Shown here piece by piece: positions 38,713 through 48,822 of a stretch of 64,000 bases of DNA. The translations under genes were made by a program, and so were the position numbers. The DNA is taken from assembly GCF_030851345.1 (NCBI RefSeq), contig NZ_JALPNU010000006.1, positions 161,996 to 225,995 on the forward strand, written 5' to 3'. Source of the stretch: Marinifilum sp. D714 (GTDB lineage: Bacteria; Bacteroidota; Bacteroidia; Bacteroidales; Marinifilaceae). Each line of letters opens with the position of its first letter. Within the stretch, counting starts at the first letter, position 1. The notes beneath the pieces were generated by a model. The model had not been told where the DNA came from, searched no databases, and saw nothing but the letters and a program-made list of their open reading frames with translations.

Positions 38713-39978
38713 TTAAACTATGAACTGAAACAAATCAGTCTTATCATTCAGGTACTCAAACACAAAGTTTCTTTCCGTCATTCGTTCTTGTAATCGCTTT
38801 AGATCGTCTGGTTGACGGACTTCTATCCCAATTACAGCTGGACCTTTTTCTCTACTGTGCTTTTTGTAATACTCAAAGTGCGTAATATCATCCCCCTGAT
38901 CTAAAACATCATTTACAAACTCTTTTAATGCTCCTGATCGTTGAGGGAAACGAACAATGAAGTAGTGCTTCAAACCTTCATACAGTAAGCTTCGTTCCTT
39001 GATTTCTTCCATTCTTGTGATATCATTATTGCTACCACTTAGTATACAAACCACGTTCTTACCCTTTATTTGATCCGATATCAATTCCAAAGCAGCAATC
39101 GATAATGCTCCTGCAGGTTCTGCTACTATCGCATCTTCGTTGTACAACCTTAAAATTGTAGAACAAATCAATCCTTCAGGAATCACGACCACATCATCCA
39201 ATACCTTTTCGCAAATGCGCCAGGTTAAGTCTCCCACTTTTTGCACTGCAGCACCATCCACAAATCGATCGATACTTTCCAGAGAAACATTCTCCTTTTT
39301 CTCGAATGCCATTTTCATTGATGGAGCACCCTCTGGTTCTACACCAATAATTTTGGTCTGTGGACTAAATTCCTTTATCCATGCTCCAAGTCCCGAAGCC
39401 AAACCTCCTCCACCTATTGGCACAATAATATAATCAATAGGATCCGGACAATCTTGCAGGATTTCAAGACCGATGGTTCCCTGTCCTTCAATAATTTTCG
39501 GATCATCGAAAGGATGAATAAAGGTTTTTCCATGCTCTTCCGCATCAGCCAATGCTTTGTTTGATGCATCATCGAAAGTATCACCAGTTAGGATTACCTG
39601 AACATACTCGCCACCAAACATTTTTACCTGTTTGATTTTTTGACGCGGTGTGGTTTCCGGCATGTAAATTACTCCTGAACAGCCCAATTTCTTGCAAGAG
39701 TATGCTACACCTTGTGCATGATTGCCAGCGCTGGCACAAACAATCCCTTTCTGGAGTTGTTCCTTGCTTAAACCAGAAATCTTATTGTAAGCACCTCTTA
39801 TTTTGTAAGACCTTACCATCTGAAGATCTTCACGTTTTAAACGGATATTGGCATCATATTTTACAGACAGGTTCATGTTCTTCAATACTGGAGTGCTTTC
39901 TACCACTTCCTGCACCGTTCGACCGGCCTTCACAATATCTGCCATTTTTGGATAATAATATTCTGTTTTTGTTGTCAC
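38713..39978 (-). CDS. ilvA: Threonine deaminase (biosynthetic threonine ammonia-lyase)
   Basis: A 421-residue PLP enzyme that converts threonine to 2-oxobutyrate, the first committed step of isoleucine synthesis. The PLP lysine is Lys59 (SYKIRGA), the glycine-rich phosphate loop is GGGGLASG, and a C-terminal ACT-like domain (about 330-421, FIVRFPQRSGALKEFVNDV) would bind isoleucine for feedback control. The start is GTG at 39978: AAAGGGGGAAAA directly before it is a strong Shine-Dalgarno sequence, rare in this window, while the next ATG (39945) has none. It is the last gene of the leu operon, 85 bases after leuB. Confidence 0.93.
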   Translation of the reverse strand: MTTKTEYYYPKMADIVKAGRTVQEVVESTPVLKNMNLSVKYDANIRLKREDLQMVRSYKIRGAYNKISGLSKEQLQKGIVCASAGNHAQGVAYSCKKLGCSGVIYMPETTPRQKIKQVKMFGGEYVQVILTGDTFDDASNKALADAEEHGKTFIHPFDDPKIIEGQGTIGLEILQDCPDPIDYIIVPIGGGGLASGLGAWIKEFSPQTKIIGVEPEGAPSMKMAFEKKENVSLESIDRFVDGAAVQKVGDLTWRICEKVLDDVVVIPEGLICSTILRLYNEDAIVAEPAGALSIAALELISDQIKGKNVVCILSGSNNDITRMEEIKERSLLYEGLKHYFIVRFPQRSGALKEFVNDVLDQGDDITHFEYYKKHSREKGPAVIGIEVRQPDDLKRLQERMTERNFVFEYLNDKTDLFQFIV

Positions 39979-40062
39979 TTTTCCCCCTTTGGTTAAAGAG
40001 CATACAGCAACCAGCTTCCATTACTTTCTGATAGCTAACTGCTGTTTGCTGATCGCTTTTTT

Positions 40063-41133
40063 TTATGCTTTTTCTATATATTCTGCCAACCAATCACCTA
40101 CTTCTGATGTGGAGTAAGCTTTCTTACCATCGGCAATGTCTTCGGTAACTACACCTGTCTCCAGCGACTGATCAACTGCTTCGCGAATCAAAGCCCCTTC
40201 TTTCATCATGCCAAATGCATATTCGAACATCATGGCTGCAGAAAGTACCGTTGCACATGGATTGGCAATGTTCTTGCCTGCTGCCTGTGGATACGATCCA
40301 TGAATTGGCTCGAACACAGAAGTGTGTACTCCAATTGATGCTGATGGCAACATTCCCATTGAACCTGAAATCACACTTGCTTCATCTGTAAGAATATCTC
40401 CAAACATATTTTCGGTAACCATTACATCAAAACGCTTTGGCCAGGTAATGATCTGCATAGCAGCATTATCAACAAACATGTATTCCACTTCGATATCCGG
40501 ATAATCAGGAGCAACCTTCTGTCCGATTTCTCTCCATAATCTTGAAGTTGCCAATACATTTGCCTTATCAACAATGGTCAGCTTTTTTCTTCTTTTTCCG
40601 GCATATTCAAAACCCAATCGAATGATTCTTTCGATTTCTTCTGTCGTATACACACATGAATCGTATGCAGTCTGTCCATCTTCGCTTCTTCCCTGCGGAC
40701 GACCAAAATAAATTCCTCCTGTCAATTCACGAATACACATAAAATCGGCACCGTCAACCAACTCGGTTTTCAATGGTGATTTGTGAATTAATGATTTAAA
40801 AGTATTCACCGGACGAAGATTCGCATACAAACCCAAGGTCTTTCTCATTTTCAAAAGTCCCTGCTCTGGACGAACCTTAGCCGAAGGATCGTTATCAAAC
40901 TTTGGATGACCAATTGCACCAAAAAGTACCGCATCCGAATTCATACACAATTCATGAGTCTCAGCAGGATAAGGATCTCCTACCTGATCAATCGCGGTAG
41001 CTCCTACCAAAGCCTCTGTATATTCAAATTCATGTCCAAATTTCTTTGTGATTGCGTCGCATACTTTCTTTGCCTGCTCTACAATTTCAGGACCAATTCC
41101 ATCTCCTGGTAATACTGCTATTTTGTAAGCCAT
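40063..41133 (-). CDS. leuB: 3-Isopropylmalate dehydrogenase
   Basis: A 356-residue NAD-dependent enzyme that oxidises and decarboxylates 3-isopropylmalate to 2-oxoisocaproate in leucine synthesis; LeuB enzymes also act on methylmalate. Motifs: [10 protein letters not shown] at residues 7-16, ELTGGIYFG, the Lys/Asp catalytic region ([15 protein letters not shown]), the Mg-binding [12 protein letters not shown], and the NAD-binding [15 protein letters not shown]. The length is typical. It lies 10 bases after the citramalate-synthase-like gene, consistent with shared use of LeuB by both routes. Confidence 0.96.
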   Translation of the reverse strand: MAYKIAVLPGDGIGPEIVEQAKKVCDAITKKFGHEFEYTEALVGATAIDQVGDPYPAETHELCMNSDAVLFGAIGHPKFDNDPSAKVRPEQGLLKMRKTLGLYANLRPVNTFKSLIHKSPLKTELVDGADFMCIRELTGGIYFGRPQGRSEDGQTAYDSCVYTTEEIERIIRLGFEYAGKRRKKLTIVDKANVLATSRLWREIGQKVAPDYPDIEVEYMFVDNAAMQIITWPKRFDVMVTENMFGDILTDEASVISGSMGMLPSASIGVHTSVFEPIHGSYPQAAGKNIANPCATVLSAAMMFEYAFGMMKEGALIREAVDQSLETGVVTEDIADGKKAYSTSEVGDWLAEYIEKA

Positions 41134-41143
41134 TGTTTTTAAG

Positions 41144-42703
41144 TTATTCTGTTTTTATTTTTTTGTATTCTACATTGTTTTGTTGCTCCAAAAGGTTCAA
41201 CATTCGAGCTGTTGCTTTAATCGCTGCTTCCACCTGATCGGGATCCAGTCCTCGAGTTTTAAACTCTTTTCCATTAAAATCCCAGGTAATTAAGGTTTCT
41301 ACCAATGCGTCGGTTTTACCTCCGGGAGGAATCCTCACGAAATAATCCTTCAATACCGGTCTATCTTTTCCCAGCTGTTCGTACACCGACCAAATTGCAT
41401 TCATGAAAGCATCGTACTGTCCATCGCCCGATGCCGTTCCTTCGTGCATTTGTCCGTTAATTTCAAGGTTCACAGATGCAAAAGGCCTCATTCCTTTCGA
41501 TAAAGACAAGGAATAATGCTTGATTACAATTGGCATTTCTTCCATGCTCTGATTCAAAACATCAGAAACAATGTAAGGAAGATCCTCTGTGGTAACGGTT
41601 TCTTTCTTGTCGCCAAGCTCAATTACTTTCTGAGTTACCTTTTTCATGGTTTCCTCTTCCAGTGTCATTCCCAGCTCTTCCAGGTTTTTCTTGATATTTG
41701 CCTTACCTGATGTTTTCCCCAATGCATACTTTCGTTCGCGACCAAATCGCTCAGGCATTAATCGGTTAAAGTACAAGTCATCCTTGGAATCACCATCGGC
41801 ATGAACACCACAGGTTTGCGTAAACACATTCTCACCCACCAATGGTTTGTTAGCAGGAACTCGAATGCCTGAAAAAGTTTCAACAATACGACTTACCGTA
41901 TTGATCTTTTCCTCGTTTACATTGATTTGTCGCGATAAGTGATCTTTAATTACTCCTACCACCGAAGCCAGAGGAGCGTTTCCAGCTCGCTCACCCAAAC
42001 CGTTTACTGTGGTATGAATTCCGTTTACTCCAGCCAACACCGATGAATACACATTGGCCAGAGCCAAATCGTAATCGTTATGAGCATGAAAATCGAAATG
42101 AAGTTTTGGATATCTTTCGCGACAAGCATAGCAAAAATCGAAAGCCTGAACCTGGTTCATTACTCCCAAAGTATCAGGCAACATGAATCTTTGAATGTTA
42201 TCATTTTGCAATTCATCCAAAAGGTACCAAACGTAATCTCTCGAAGTCAGCATTCCATTCGACCAGTCTTCCAGGTAAAGGTTCACCTTTATGCCTAACT
42301 CTTCTGCGTAAGCAACGGCATCCTTTACATCCTGAACATGCTGCCCGGGAGTTTTTCGCAACTGTCCCTGTAAATGCTTTAATGAGCCTTTCGACAACAA
42401 GTTTACTACACGTGCACCACTCTTGTAAATCCAATCCAGCGAAGCTTTCCCATCAATAAATCCAAGTACCTCGATTTTATCAATCATACCATGTTTTTCG
42501 GCCCATTTGGTAATTCGTTTTACCGCCTGAAATTCTCCTTCTGATACTCTCGCGGAAGCAACTTCCAATCGATCTACTTTAACGGATTGCAGCAAGAGCT
42601 TAGCCACACCCAACTTTTCGTCGGCATTGAAACTAACTCCCGAAGTCTGCTCACCATCCCTAAGGGTGGTATCCATTATTTCTAAGCTACGCAGTTCGTT
42701 CAT
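41144..42703 (-). CDS. cimA: Citramalate synthase-like enzyme (LeuA/CimA family)
   Basis: A 519-residue HMGL-like synthase and a paralogue of the true LeuA encoded upstream. It has the catalytic [15 protein letters not shown], the metal-binding [19 protein letters not shown], and the C-terminal LeuA regulatory domain (about 390-519: [38 protein letters not shown]). Features such as [23 protein letters not shown] and [16 protein letters not shown] fit the Leptospira-type (R)-citramalate synthases as I remember them. The enzyme would condense pyruvate with acetyl-CoA to feed isoleucine synthesis through LeuCD and LeuB, whose genes flank it. A second 2-isopropylmalate synthase is the alternative. 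Confidence 0.75.
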   Translation of the reverse strand: MNELRSLEIMDTTLRDGEQTSGVSFNADEKLGVAKLLLQSVKVDRLEVASARVSEGEFQAVKRITKWAEKHGMIDKIEVLGFIDGKASLDWIYKSGARVVNLLSKGSLKHLQGQLRKTPGQHVQDVKDAVAYAEELGIKVNLYLEDWSNGMLTSRDYVWYLLDELQNDNIQRFMLPDTLGVMNQVQAFDFCYACRERYPKLHFDFHAHNDYDLALANVYSSVLAGVNGIHTTVNGLGERAGNAPLASVVGVIKDHLSRQINVNEEKINTVSRIVETFSGIRVPANKPLVGENVFTQTCGVHADGDSKDDLYFNRLMPERFGRERKYALGKTSGKANIKKNLEELGMTLEEETMKKVTQKVIELGDKKETVTTEDLPYIVSDVLNQSMEEMPIVIKHYSLSLSKGMRPFASVNLEINGQMHEGTASGDGQYDAFMNAIWSVYEQLGKDRPVLKDYFVRIPPGGKTDALVETLITWDFNGKEFKTRGLDPDQVEAAIKATARMLNLLEQQNNVEYKKIKTE

Positions 42704-42833
42704 TTTTTATTAGTGATTGAGTGAATGAGGGCTGAGTGAATGAGGTTTCGGTTTAATGAGTTGATATCCTACTACAGATATTTTTTTAAGCAATATTCTT
42801 ACTCATTAACACATTAACTCAGCTACACATTAA

Positions 42834-43412
42834 CTATTTTTCGAATTCTTCTATGTTTTCTTTCTTATCCAGGAGGTAATCGATATCATCGAATCCATTC
42901 AACAAGCAGTTTTTCTTGTAAGGATTGATTTCAAACTCCTCTTTCTCACCATTAAGTGATATGCTTTGTTCTTCAAGATCTACAACTAGTTTCTGGTTGT
43001 TATCTGCTTCAACAGCAGCAAACACTTTGCTTAAAAACTCAGGAGATACCACTACCGGCAACACGCCATTGTTTAGTGCATTGTTTCTGAAAATGTCAGC
43101 AAAGAAACTGCTAACTACTACCTTGAATCCATAATCGTGAACAGCCCATGCTGCGTGTTCTCTTGAAGAACCACTTCCGAAGTTTTTACCTGCAACTAAA
43201 ATTTGTCCTGAATACTTTGAGTCATTAAGAACGAAATCCTCATTCGCTGATCCATCCGGATTAAATCTCCAGTCTCTAAACAAGTTTTCTCCGAATCCTT
43301 CACGACTGGTTGCTTTAAGAAATCGTGCAGGAATTATCTGATCCGTATCTACATTCTCGATTGGAAGAGGTACATAACTCGACTCTAATACGGTAAATTT
43401 ATCTATTGGCAT
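42834..43412 (-). CDS. leuD: 3-Isopropylmalate dehydratase, small subunit
   Basis: A 192-residue swivel domain of isopropylmalate isomerase, which completes the LeuC active site. The ATG at 43412 (product [11 protein letters not shown]) is chosen over an open extension to 43448 because family members start close to this motif. Motifs: [23 protein letters not shown], and [13 protein letters not shown], the substrate-selecting loop. It is 69 bases after leuC. Confidence 0.95.
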   Translation of the reverse strand: MPIDKFTVLESSYVPLPIENVDTDQIIPARFLKATSREGFGENLFRDWRFNPDGSANEDFVLNDSKYSGQILVAGKNFGSGSSREHAAWAVHDYGFKVVVSSFFADIFRNNALNNGVLPVVVSPEFLSKVFAAVEADNNQKLVVDLEEQSISLNGEKEEFEINPYKKNCLLNGFDDIDYLLDKKENIEEFEK

Positions 43413-43481
43413 TTTTTTATCTTTTAAGCGATTAGCTTTCAGCCACAAGCCTTCAGCTAAAAAATATTTGTAAATATTTTA

Positions 43482-44882
43482 TTAAAACAATTCTCTAGGA
43501 TCGGTGATTACACCAGTAACTGCAGCAGCTGCCGCTGTTAGCGGACTCGCCAATAGCGTTCTTGATCCCGGACCTTGTCTTCCCTCAAAATTTCTGTTCG
43601 ATGTAGAAACACTGTATTTCCCTGCAGGAACCTTATCATCATTCATGGCCAAACATGCCGAACATCCCGGCTGACGCAATTCAAATCCTGCTTCTTCCAA
43701 TATTTCGACCAATCCTTCTTCCTGAGCTTGTTTTTCCACTTGCTTGGAACCTGGAACAATCCATGCGGTTACCGAATCAGCTTTTCTCTTGCCTTTAACA
43801 AGAGATGCCAACATTCTTAGATCTTCGATTCTACCATTGGTACAGCTTCCAACAAATACATAGTCTACCTTTTTGCCAAGTAGTTTATCACCCAATCCAA
43901 AGCCCATGTATTCCAATGATTTTTTGAATGTAGGCAATTCCGATACTTCAACTTCCTCAGCCGTTGGAATGTTACCAGAGATTCCTGTTCCCATTCCCGG
44001 GTTTGTTCCGTAAGTCAACATTGGTTCAATATCCTCTGCTTTGAATGTGTATTCCTTATCGAACACAGCACCTTCATCGGTCTTTAATTCTTTCCATTTG
44101 GCAAGCACTTTGTCCCAATCTTCACCTTTTGGAGCAAACTCACGACCTTTTACATATTCGAAAGTGGTTTCATCAGGTGCAATCATTCCACCACGAGCCC
44201 CCATTTCAATACTCATGTTACAAACCGTCATTCTGCCTTCCATGGTCAAGTTGCGTACTGCAGATCCTGCATACTCCACAAAATATCCGGTTGCTCCACC
44301 TGTTCCCAATTGAGCAATCACGTATAGGGTAAGATCTTTAGCTGTAACGCCTTTTTGTAGCTCTCCATTAATGGTTATGCGCATTTTCTTTGGCTTAGGT
44401 TGAAGAATACACTGTGTAGCCAAAACCATTTCAACTTCCGAAGTACCAATACCAAAAGCAACAGCTCCAAAAGCACCATGAGTAGAAGTGTGGCTATCTC
44501 CACAAACCATAGTCATACCTGGTTGCGTATGTCCCAATTCTGGTCCAACCACATGAACAATACCATTCTTTGGATGATTCAATCCGTAAAGGGTAATATC
44601 ATTCTTTTTGCAATTTGCTGTTAAAGTTTCTACCTGATTTCTTGATAAATCATCCTCAATTTTCAAGTGCTGATTTACAGTTGGAATATTGTGATCGGGA
44701 GTGGCAACGGTTTTTTCTGGTCGGAAAACTTTTAAGCCACGAGCCTCAAGACCAGCAAATGCCTGCGGACTTGTTACCTCATGTATAAGGTGTTTATCGA
44801 TATACAATACACTAGGACCTCCATCGATCTTCTCAACCACGTGAGCATCCCAAACTTTATCAAATAATGTTTTTGGTTCCAT
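43482..44882 (-). CDS. leuC: 3-Isopropylmalate dehydratase, large subunit
   Basis: A 466-residue aconitase-family enzyme that, with LeuD, isomerises 2-isopropylmalate to 3-isopropylmalate and probably citramalate to methylmalate. [4Fe-4S] ligands are visible as [12 protein letters not shown] and the C-x-x-C pair in [10 protein letters not shown]. Other marks: [17 protein letters not shown] at the N-terminus, [14 protein letters not shown], and [16 protein letters not shown] at the C-terminus. The length is normal. It lies in the leu operon between leuA and leuD. Confidence 0.97.
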   Translation of the reverse strand: MEPKTLFDKVWDAHVVEKIDGGPSVLYIDKHLIHEVTSPQAFAGLEARGLKVFRPEKTVATPDHNIPTVNQHLKIEDDLSRNQVETLTANCKKNDITLYGLNHPKNGIVHVVGPELGHTQPGMTMVCGDSHTSTHGAFGAVAFGIGTSEVEMVLATQCILQPKPKKMRITINGELQKGVTAKDLTLYVIAQLGTGGATGYFVEYAGSAVRNLTMEGRMTVCNMSIEMGARGGMIAPDETTFEYVKGREFAPKGEDWDKVLAKWKELKTDEGAVFDKEYTFKAEDIEPMLTYGTNPGMGTGISGNIPTAEEVEVSELPTFKKSLEYMGFGLGDKLLGKKVDYVFVGSCTNGRIEDLRMLASLVKGKRKADSVTAWIVPGSKQVEKQAQEEGLVEILEEAGFELRQPGCSACLAMNDDKVPAGKYSVSTSNRNFEGRQGPGSRTLLASPLTAAAAAVTGVITDPRELF

Positions 44883-44993
44883 TTCTTTTTAGCTGATAGC
44901 CTTTAGCATAGTGCCATTGGCTTATTTATTATTTTTCATTTTGGATTTTGCTTATCTCATCAAAAGTGAGACAATCAATTATTCTTTATTAAT

Positions 44994-46490
44994 TTAGTAT
45001 ACCACTTTTGAAAGTGAATCTACCAATGCTTCAACCGAAGCGGTAATGATATCTACATTGGCTCCAAAGCCGTATACTACCCTACCATTGTGCTCTAACT
45101 GAACGTGAACCTTTCCAAGATCATCGCTTCCTCGGGTTAAGGCCTGTACCAGAAACTCTCCTAAGGTGAATTTTTGCTTGATCAACTTCTTCACTGCATT
45201 GAAACAAGCATCGATTGGACCATTTCCTTCGGCAGTTGCGGCACAACTTTCTCCTTTAATTTTAAGGTGAACCGTCGCCATCGGAATGGTTGATTTACCT
45301 GAAACAACCTGCAACAATTCCAACTCCACCGTTTTGTCCAAGTTCTCTTTTTCACCCATCAACTCTGCAAGGTCTTTCTCGCTCAAATTCTTGCGCTGAT
45401 CGGCCATCACCAAGAAATTAGAATAGGCTTCATCCAATTCTTCCTTTGCCAAATTGTAACCCATTTGTTCCAAATGGTGATTCAAAGCTGCACGACCACT
45501 ACGAGCTGTCAATACAATTGCTGATTCCTGAATACCCACTTCAACCGGGTCAATAATTTCGTAGTTCTCCCTGTTTTTCAAAACTCCATCCTGGTGGATT
45601 CCCGAAGAGTGAGCAAATGCATTTCTACCTACAATTGCCTTGTTGGCCTGTACTGGCATGTTCATTAATGAGGATACCAAACGACTTGCTCCATAAATTT
45701 CCTTGGTATTGATATCAGTATGCAATGGCAAATCATGATGTGTTTTAATAGCCATCACAACTTCTTCCAAAGAAGTATTTCCTGCACGTTCTCCAATACC
45801 GTTAATGGTTACCTCAACCTGACGAGCTCCATTAATTACACCACTTAATGAGTTGGCTGTTGCCATTCCCAAATCGTTGTGACAGTGAGTAGAAAGAATC
45901 GCCTTGTGAACGTTAGACACATTCTCCATCAAGTATTTGATTTTAGCTCCATACACTGCTGGAAGACAATATCCCGTGGTATCTGGAATATTAATTACCG
46001 TAGCACCTGCAGCAATTACCGCCTCAACTACTCTGGCCAAATATTCATTGTCCGATCTACCTGCATCTTCTGCATAGAACTCAACATCCTCAACATATCG
46101 CTTTGCGTATTTTACCGCACGAACCGCACGTTCAAGAATTTCATCTGGATTTGAATTTAATTTTGATTTGATATGATATGGTGAAGTTCCAATTCCCGTG
46201 TGGATTCTTCCTCGTTTAGCATACTTGAGCGCCTCGGCAGCAACATCAATGTCTTTTTCAACCGCACGTGTTAACGCACAAATGGTTGGATTACTTACTG
46301 CTTTAGCGATCTCGACGACCGACTGAAAATCCCCTGGACTTGAAACCGGAAAGCCTGCTTCGATTACATCAACACCTAATGCCTCAAGTGTTTTTGCCAC
46401 TTCAATCTTTTCAATAGTATTCAATTGGCAACCTGGCACTTGCTCACCATCGCGCAATGTAGTGTCGAAAATAAATAACTTATCACTCAT
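44994..46490 (-). CDS. leuA: 2-Isopropylmalate synthase
   Basis: A 498-residue enzyme condensing 2-oxoisovalerate with acetyl-CoA, the first step of leucine synthesis. Motifs: [14 protein letters not shown] at residues 9-22, [27 protein letters not shown] (metal-binding), [12 protein letters not shown], and the C-terminal allosteric domain (about 370-498; [29 protein letters not shown] read in two parts). It is the first structural gene of the leuA-leuC-leuD-cimA-leuB-ilvA operon; a leader peptide and attenuator lie upstream (46582-46732). Confidence 0.96.
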   Translation of the reverse strand: MSDKLFIFDTTLRDGEQVPGCQLNTIEKIEVAKTLEALGVDVIEAGFPVSSPGDFQSVVEIAKAVSNPTICALTRAVEKDIDVAAEALKYAKRGRIHTGIGTSPYHIKSKLNSNPDEILERAVRAVKYAKRYVEDVEFYAEDAGRSDNEYLARVVEAVIAAGATVINIPDTTGYCLPAVYGAKIKYLMENVSNVHKAILSTHCHNDLGMATANSLSGVINGARQVEVTINGIGERAGNTSLEEVVMAIKTHHDLPLHTDINTKEIYGASRLVSSLMNMPVQANKAIVGRNAFAHSSGIHQDGVLKNRENYEIIDPVEVGIQESAIVLTARSGRAALNHHLEQMGYNLAKEELDEAYSNFLVMADQRKNLSEKDLAELMGEKENLDKTVELELLQVVSGKSTIPMATVHLKIKGESCAATAEGNGPIDACFNAVKKLIKQKFTLGEFLVQALTRGSDDLGKVHVQLEHNGRVVYGFGANVDIITASVEALVDSLSKVVY

Positions 46491-46581
46491 TTCTTTCGTG
46501 TTTTGATAACTTGGTTAATAGTGAAACGGTTAAAAAATTATTCTATCAATAATCTTTCACCCGTTTCTTAGTTTTTGCTGT

Positions 46582-46614
46582 AAAAAAAAAGTTCCTCCAT
46601 CTTGGAAGAACTTT
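46582..46614 (-). terminator. Attenuator terminator of the leuA operon
   Basis: On the minus strand an 11-bp stem (46614-46604 with 46598-46588, one G-U pair, 5-base loop) is followed by nine T residues (46590-46582). It starts 28 bases after the leader-peptide stop. The arm segment TCTTCC can alternatively pair with GGAAGA inside the leader ORF (minus strand 46659-46654), which would prevent the terminator from forming. Confidence 0.85.
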
Positions 46615-46642
46615 GTATTATGATCATTTTATATTTCTCAGA

Positions 46643-46732
46643 TTATAACACAGTCTTCCTACTCGATCTTTTAATAATAATGAGATCAAGAATGAGAATT
46701 AAACCAATAATAAATGAACTTGCGTACATCAT
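46643..46732 (-). CDS. Leader peptide of the leu operon (Ile/Leu-rich)
   Basis: A 29-residue ORF (ATG ATG TAC GCA start, TAA stop) on the minus strand, about 150 bases before leuA. Thirteen residues are branched-chain: seven Ile, five Leu and one Val, packed as FIIGLILILDLIIIK. The downstream half encodes the basic segment KRSSRKT, whose codons hold the anti-terminator arm. The layout is that of ribosome-mediated attenuation peptides such as LeuL and IlvL: stalling on the Ile/Leu run would free the arm. It is too short for routine gene finders. The next step in the RNA is the terminator at 46614-46582. Confidence 0.85.
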   Translation of the reverse strand: MMYASSFIIGLILILDLIIIKRSSRKTVL

Positions 46733-46779
46733 CGTTTTGTTTCTGTGTTAATGTTTTAGTTGATTTTTTTATGCTGCAA

Positions 46780-46810
46780 CAAACCTAAGAACTAATAAGA
46801 ATGAGAGAAA
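46780..46810 (-). promoter_or_regulatory. Candidate promoter of the leu operon
   Basis: On the minus strand a consensus -7 box TAGGTTTG (46787-46780) is preceded at a 19-base spacing by TTTC (46810-46807), close to the -33 TTTG. The start point would be near 46773, about 40 bases before the leader ATG. A second -7-like box (TAGATTTG, 46926-46919) lies further upstream with a less fitting -33. Confidence 0.5.
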
Positions 46811-47050
46811 ACAATTTATCTCAACAGGCTACGATATTCAAAGCAATCCAATTTTATTTTTTTCGCTGAACCTTCAGCCATACCCTCCTCATTTACTTTA
46901 AATTAAATCTTGTTTCAACAAATCTAAATATGGGATATTCAAGCCGTTTCAAAAAGTGAGTTTTGAGCGATCATGTGAATGGAAAAAGTAAAAACGCAAT
47001 ACATTTTACCCTCCCATTCACACAATTTCTGCTTTACCTAACTAACTGCA
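46811..47050. other. Intergenic region between ilvC and the leu operon promoter
   Basis: About 240 bases without a gene. It holds a 9-bp perfect inverted repeat with a 31-base loop (TGTGAATGG at 46974-46982, CCATTCACA at 47014-47022), 29 bases after the ilvC stop on the minus strand; it lacks a T-run, so it may be an RNA-end stabiliser rather than a terminator. Confidence 0.4.
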
Positions 47051-48097
47051 CTAATTATTTTCTGGGCGAAGCTTACGAACAGCTGTTCCTGCTTGCCACA
47101 TTTCGCTTTCGCGTAATTCCTTCAATTCTTCTTCCAACTTCACACGGTAGTTTTCTTCACTATTTGAGTCAATAGAACGTTGTGCCTCGTTACCAGCAGC
47201 AACTTCTTTATACAGTTTTTCGAAAACTGGCTTGGTAGCATCACGGAATGGCTTCCACCAATCCAAAGCTCCACGTTGTGCTGTAGTTGAAGTATTCGCA
47301 TACATCCAGTCCATACCGTTTTCAGCAACCAATGGCATCAAACTTTGAGTCAATTCCTCAACAGTTTCGTTGAAAGCTTCAGATGGAGAGTGACCATTGG
47401 CACGAAGGACTTCATACTGGGCTGCAAAAATACCTTGAATACATCCCATCAATGTACCACGCTCACCTGTTAGGTCTGAGTATACTTCTCTCTTGAACGT
47501 AGTCTCGAAAAGGTATCCTGAACCAACACCAATACCCAATGCAACCACTCTATCGAAAGCTTTTCCTGTTGCATCCTGGAAAATTGCATAAGAAGAATTC
47601 AAACCTCTACCTTCCAAGAACATTCTTCTTAAACTGGTTCCCGATCCTTTTGGTGCAACCAGGATTACATCAACATCTTTTGGAGGAACAATACCTGTAC
47701 GTTCTTTATATGTGATTCCAAATCCGTGCGAGAAATACAATGCTTTCCCTGGAGTCAAATATTTCTTAACGGTTGGCCAAACAGCAATCTGTCCAGCATC
47801 CGAAAGCAAGTATTGAATGATCGTTGCCTTCTCTAAAGCTTCCTCAATTTCGAAAAGCGTTTCTCCCGGAACCCAACCGTCGGCTACGGCCTTATCCCAA
47901 GTTTTTGATTCTTTACGCTGACCAATGATTACATTAAAGCCATTATCTTTTAGGTTTAGTGATTGACCTGGCCCCTGTACACCATAACCAATAATTGCAA
48001 TGGTTTCATCTTTTAATACTTCGCGAGCTTTATCCAATGGAAATTCTTCACGAGTTACTACTTGTTCTTCTACACCGCCAAAATTAATTGTTGCCAT
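47051..48097 (-). CDS. ilvC: Ketol-acid reductoisomerase
   Basis: A 348-residue NADPH-dependent enzyme that isomerises and reduces acetolactate and acetohydroxybutyrate in valine and isoleucine synthesis. The Rossmann motif is IIGYGVQGPGQSLNLKDNG (about residues 34-53) and the C-terminal KARI domain carries the metal ligands (DLTGERGTLMGCIQGIFAAQ and the later EENGMDWMYANTS-like segment, here AENGMDWMYANTS). The GYGVQG variant in place of GYGSQG is common in this phylum. It is the last gene of ilvD-ilvB-ilvN-ilvC. Confidence 0.96.
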   Translation of the reverse strand: MATINFGGVEEQVVTREEFPLDKAREVLKDETIAIIGYGVQGPGQSLNLKDNGFNVIIGQRKESKTWDKAVADGWVPGETLFEIEEALEKATIIQYLLSDAGQIAVWPTVKKYLTPGKALYFSHGFGITYKERTGIVPPKDVDVILVAPKGSGTSLRRMFLEGRGLNSSYAIFQDATGKAFDRVVALGIGVGSGYLFETTFKREVYSDLTGERGTLMGCIQGIFAAQYEVLRANGHSPSEAFNETVEELTQSLMPLVAENGMDWMYANTSTTAQRGALDWWKPFRDATKPVFEKLYKEVAAGNEAQRSIDSNSEENYRVKLEEELKELRESEMWQAGTAVRKLRPENN

Positions 48098-48210
48098 TTT
48101 GATTTAAGATTATTAGATATTGGTCTTGAATTTAAATTTTCCAAGTCCAAAATCATGGTTAATTTATTAGATTCTATTTTAGTACTTTTCTATTAATACA
48201 TTGCTCATTA

Positions 48211-48726
48211 CTAAGCAACAAACTCTTTTAAATATTTGGTGAAATCCTTTTGCAAACAAGAAACTGCCACTCTTCCTGAACGCGCAAACTGTAACACTCC
48301 ATACTGTTCCAATTCGTTAAAAAGCTGTTGATTTTCGGCTTTATAACCCACTTTTTCTATTACAAGAAATTCAGGATTTACAGTCAAAATTTTTGCATTC
48401 TGATTTCTTACCAAAGCTTCCAAATTACCATTCAACTTGGAAGAATTTGCAATTTTAAACAATGCTACTTCCTGATGAACAATCTCTTCTGCTTCAAAAT
48501 AAAGTGCCTTAAAAACACCGATGATCTTCTCCAATTGCAACACCACATTCTCTACTTTGCTCTCATCCATAAAAGCTACAATGGTGTATCGAGAAATTCC
48601 CTTCACTTCTGATTCTGAAACTGTTAAGCTTTCAATATTGATTTTGCGACGAGAGAAAACTATGGTTACCTCATTCAACAATCCTATATTATTTTCGGAA
48701 AAAACCGTTATTGTATACTCTTTCAT
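48211..48726 (-). CDS. ilvN: Acetolactate synthase, small regulatory subunit
   Basis: A 171-residue regulatory subunit with an N-terminal ACT domain (TITVFSENNIGLLNEVTIVF, RRKINIESLTVSES) that binds valine, and the C-terminal ALS_ss domain (EIVHQEVALFKIA, NPEFLVIEKVGYKAENQQLFNEL). It lies between ilvB and ilvC; the 97-base gap before it has no terminator. It confers feedback control on the catalytic subunit. Confidence 0.93.
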   Translation of the reverse strand: MKEYTITVFSENNIGLLNEVTIVFSRRKINIESLTVSESEVKGISRYTIVAFMDESKVENVVLQLEKIIGVFKALYFEAEEIVHQEVALFKIANSSKLNGNLEALVRNQNAKILTVNPEFLVIEKVGYKAENQQLFNELEQYGVLQFARSGRVAVSCLQKDFTKYLKEFVA

Positions 48727-48822
48727 ATTCTTTGATATTTAGTAACTAGTATTAAATAGTTAGATTATTTACAGATTGTATAATCAATCTTTTATTACTC
48801 ATTATTAATTCTTAATTACCAA

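Noticed and set aside
48775..48792. AGATTG/CAATCT hairpin between ilvN and ilvB as a terminator
   Set aside because: No T-run on the transcribed strand and both flanking genes belong to one operon.
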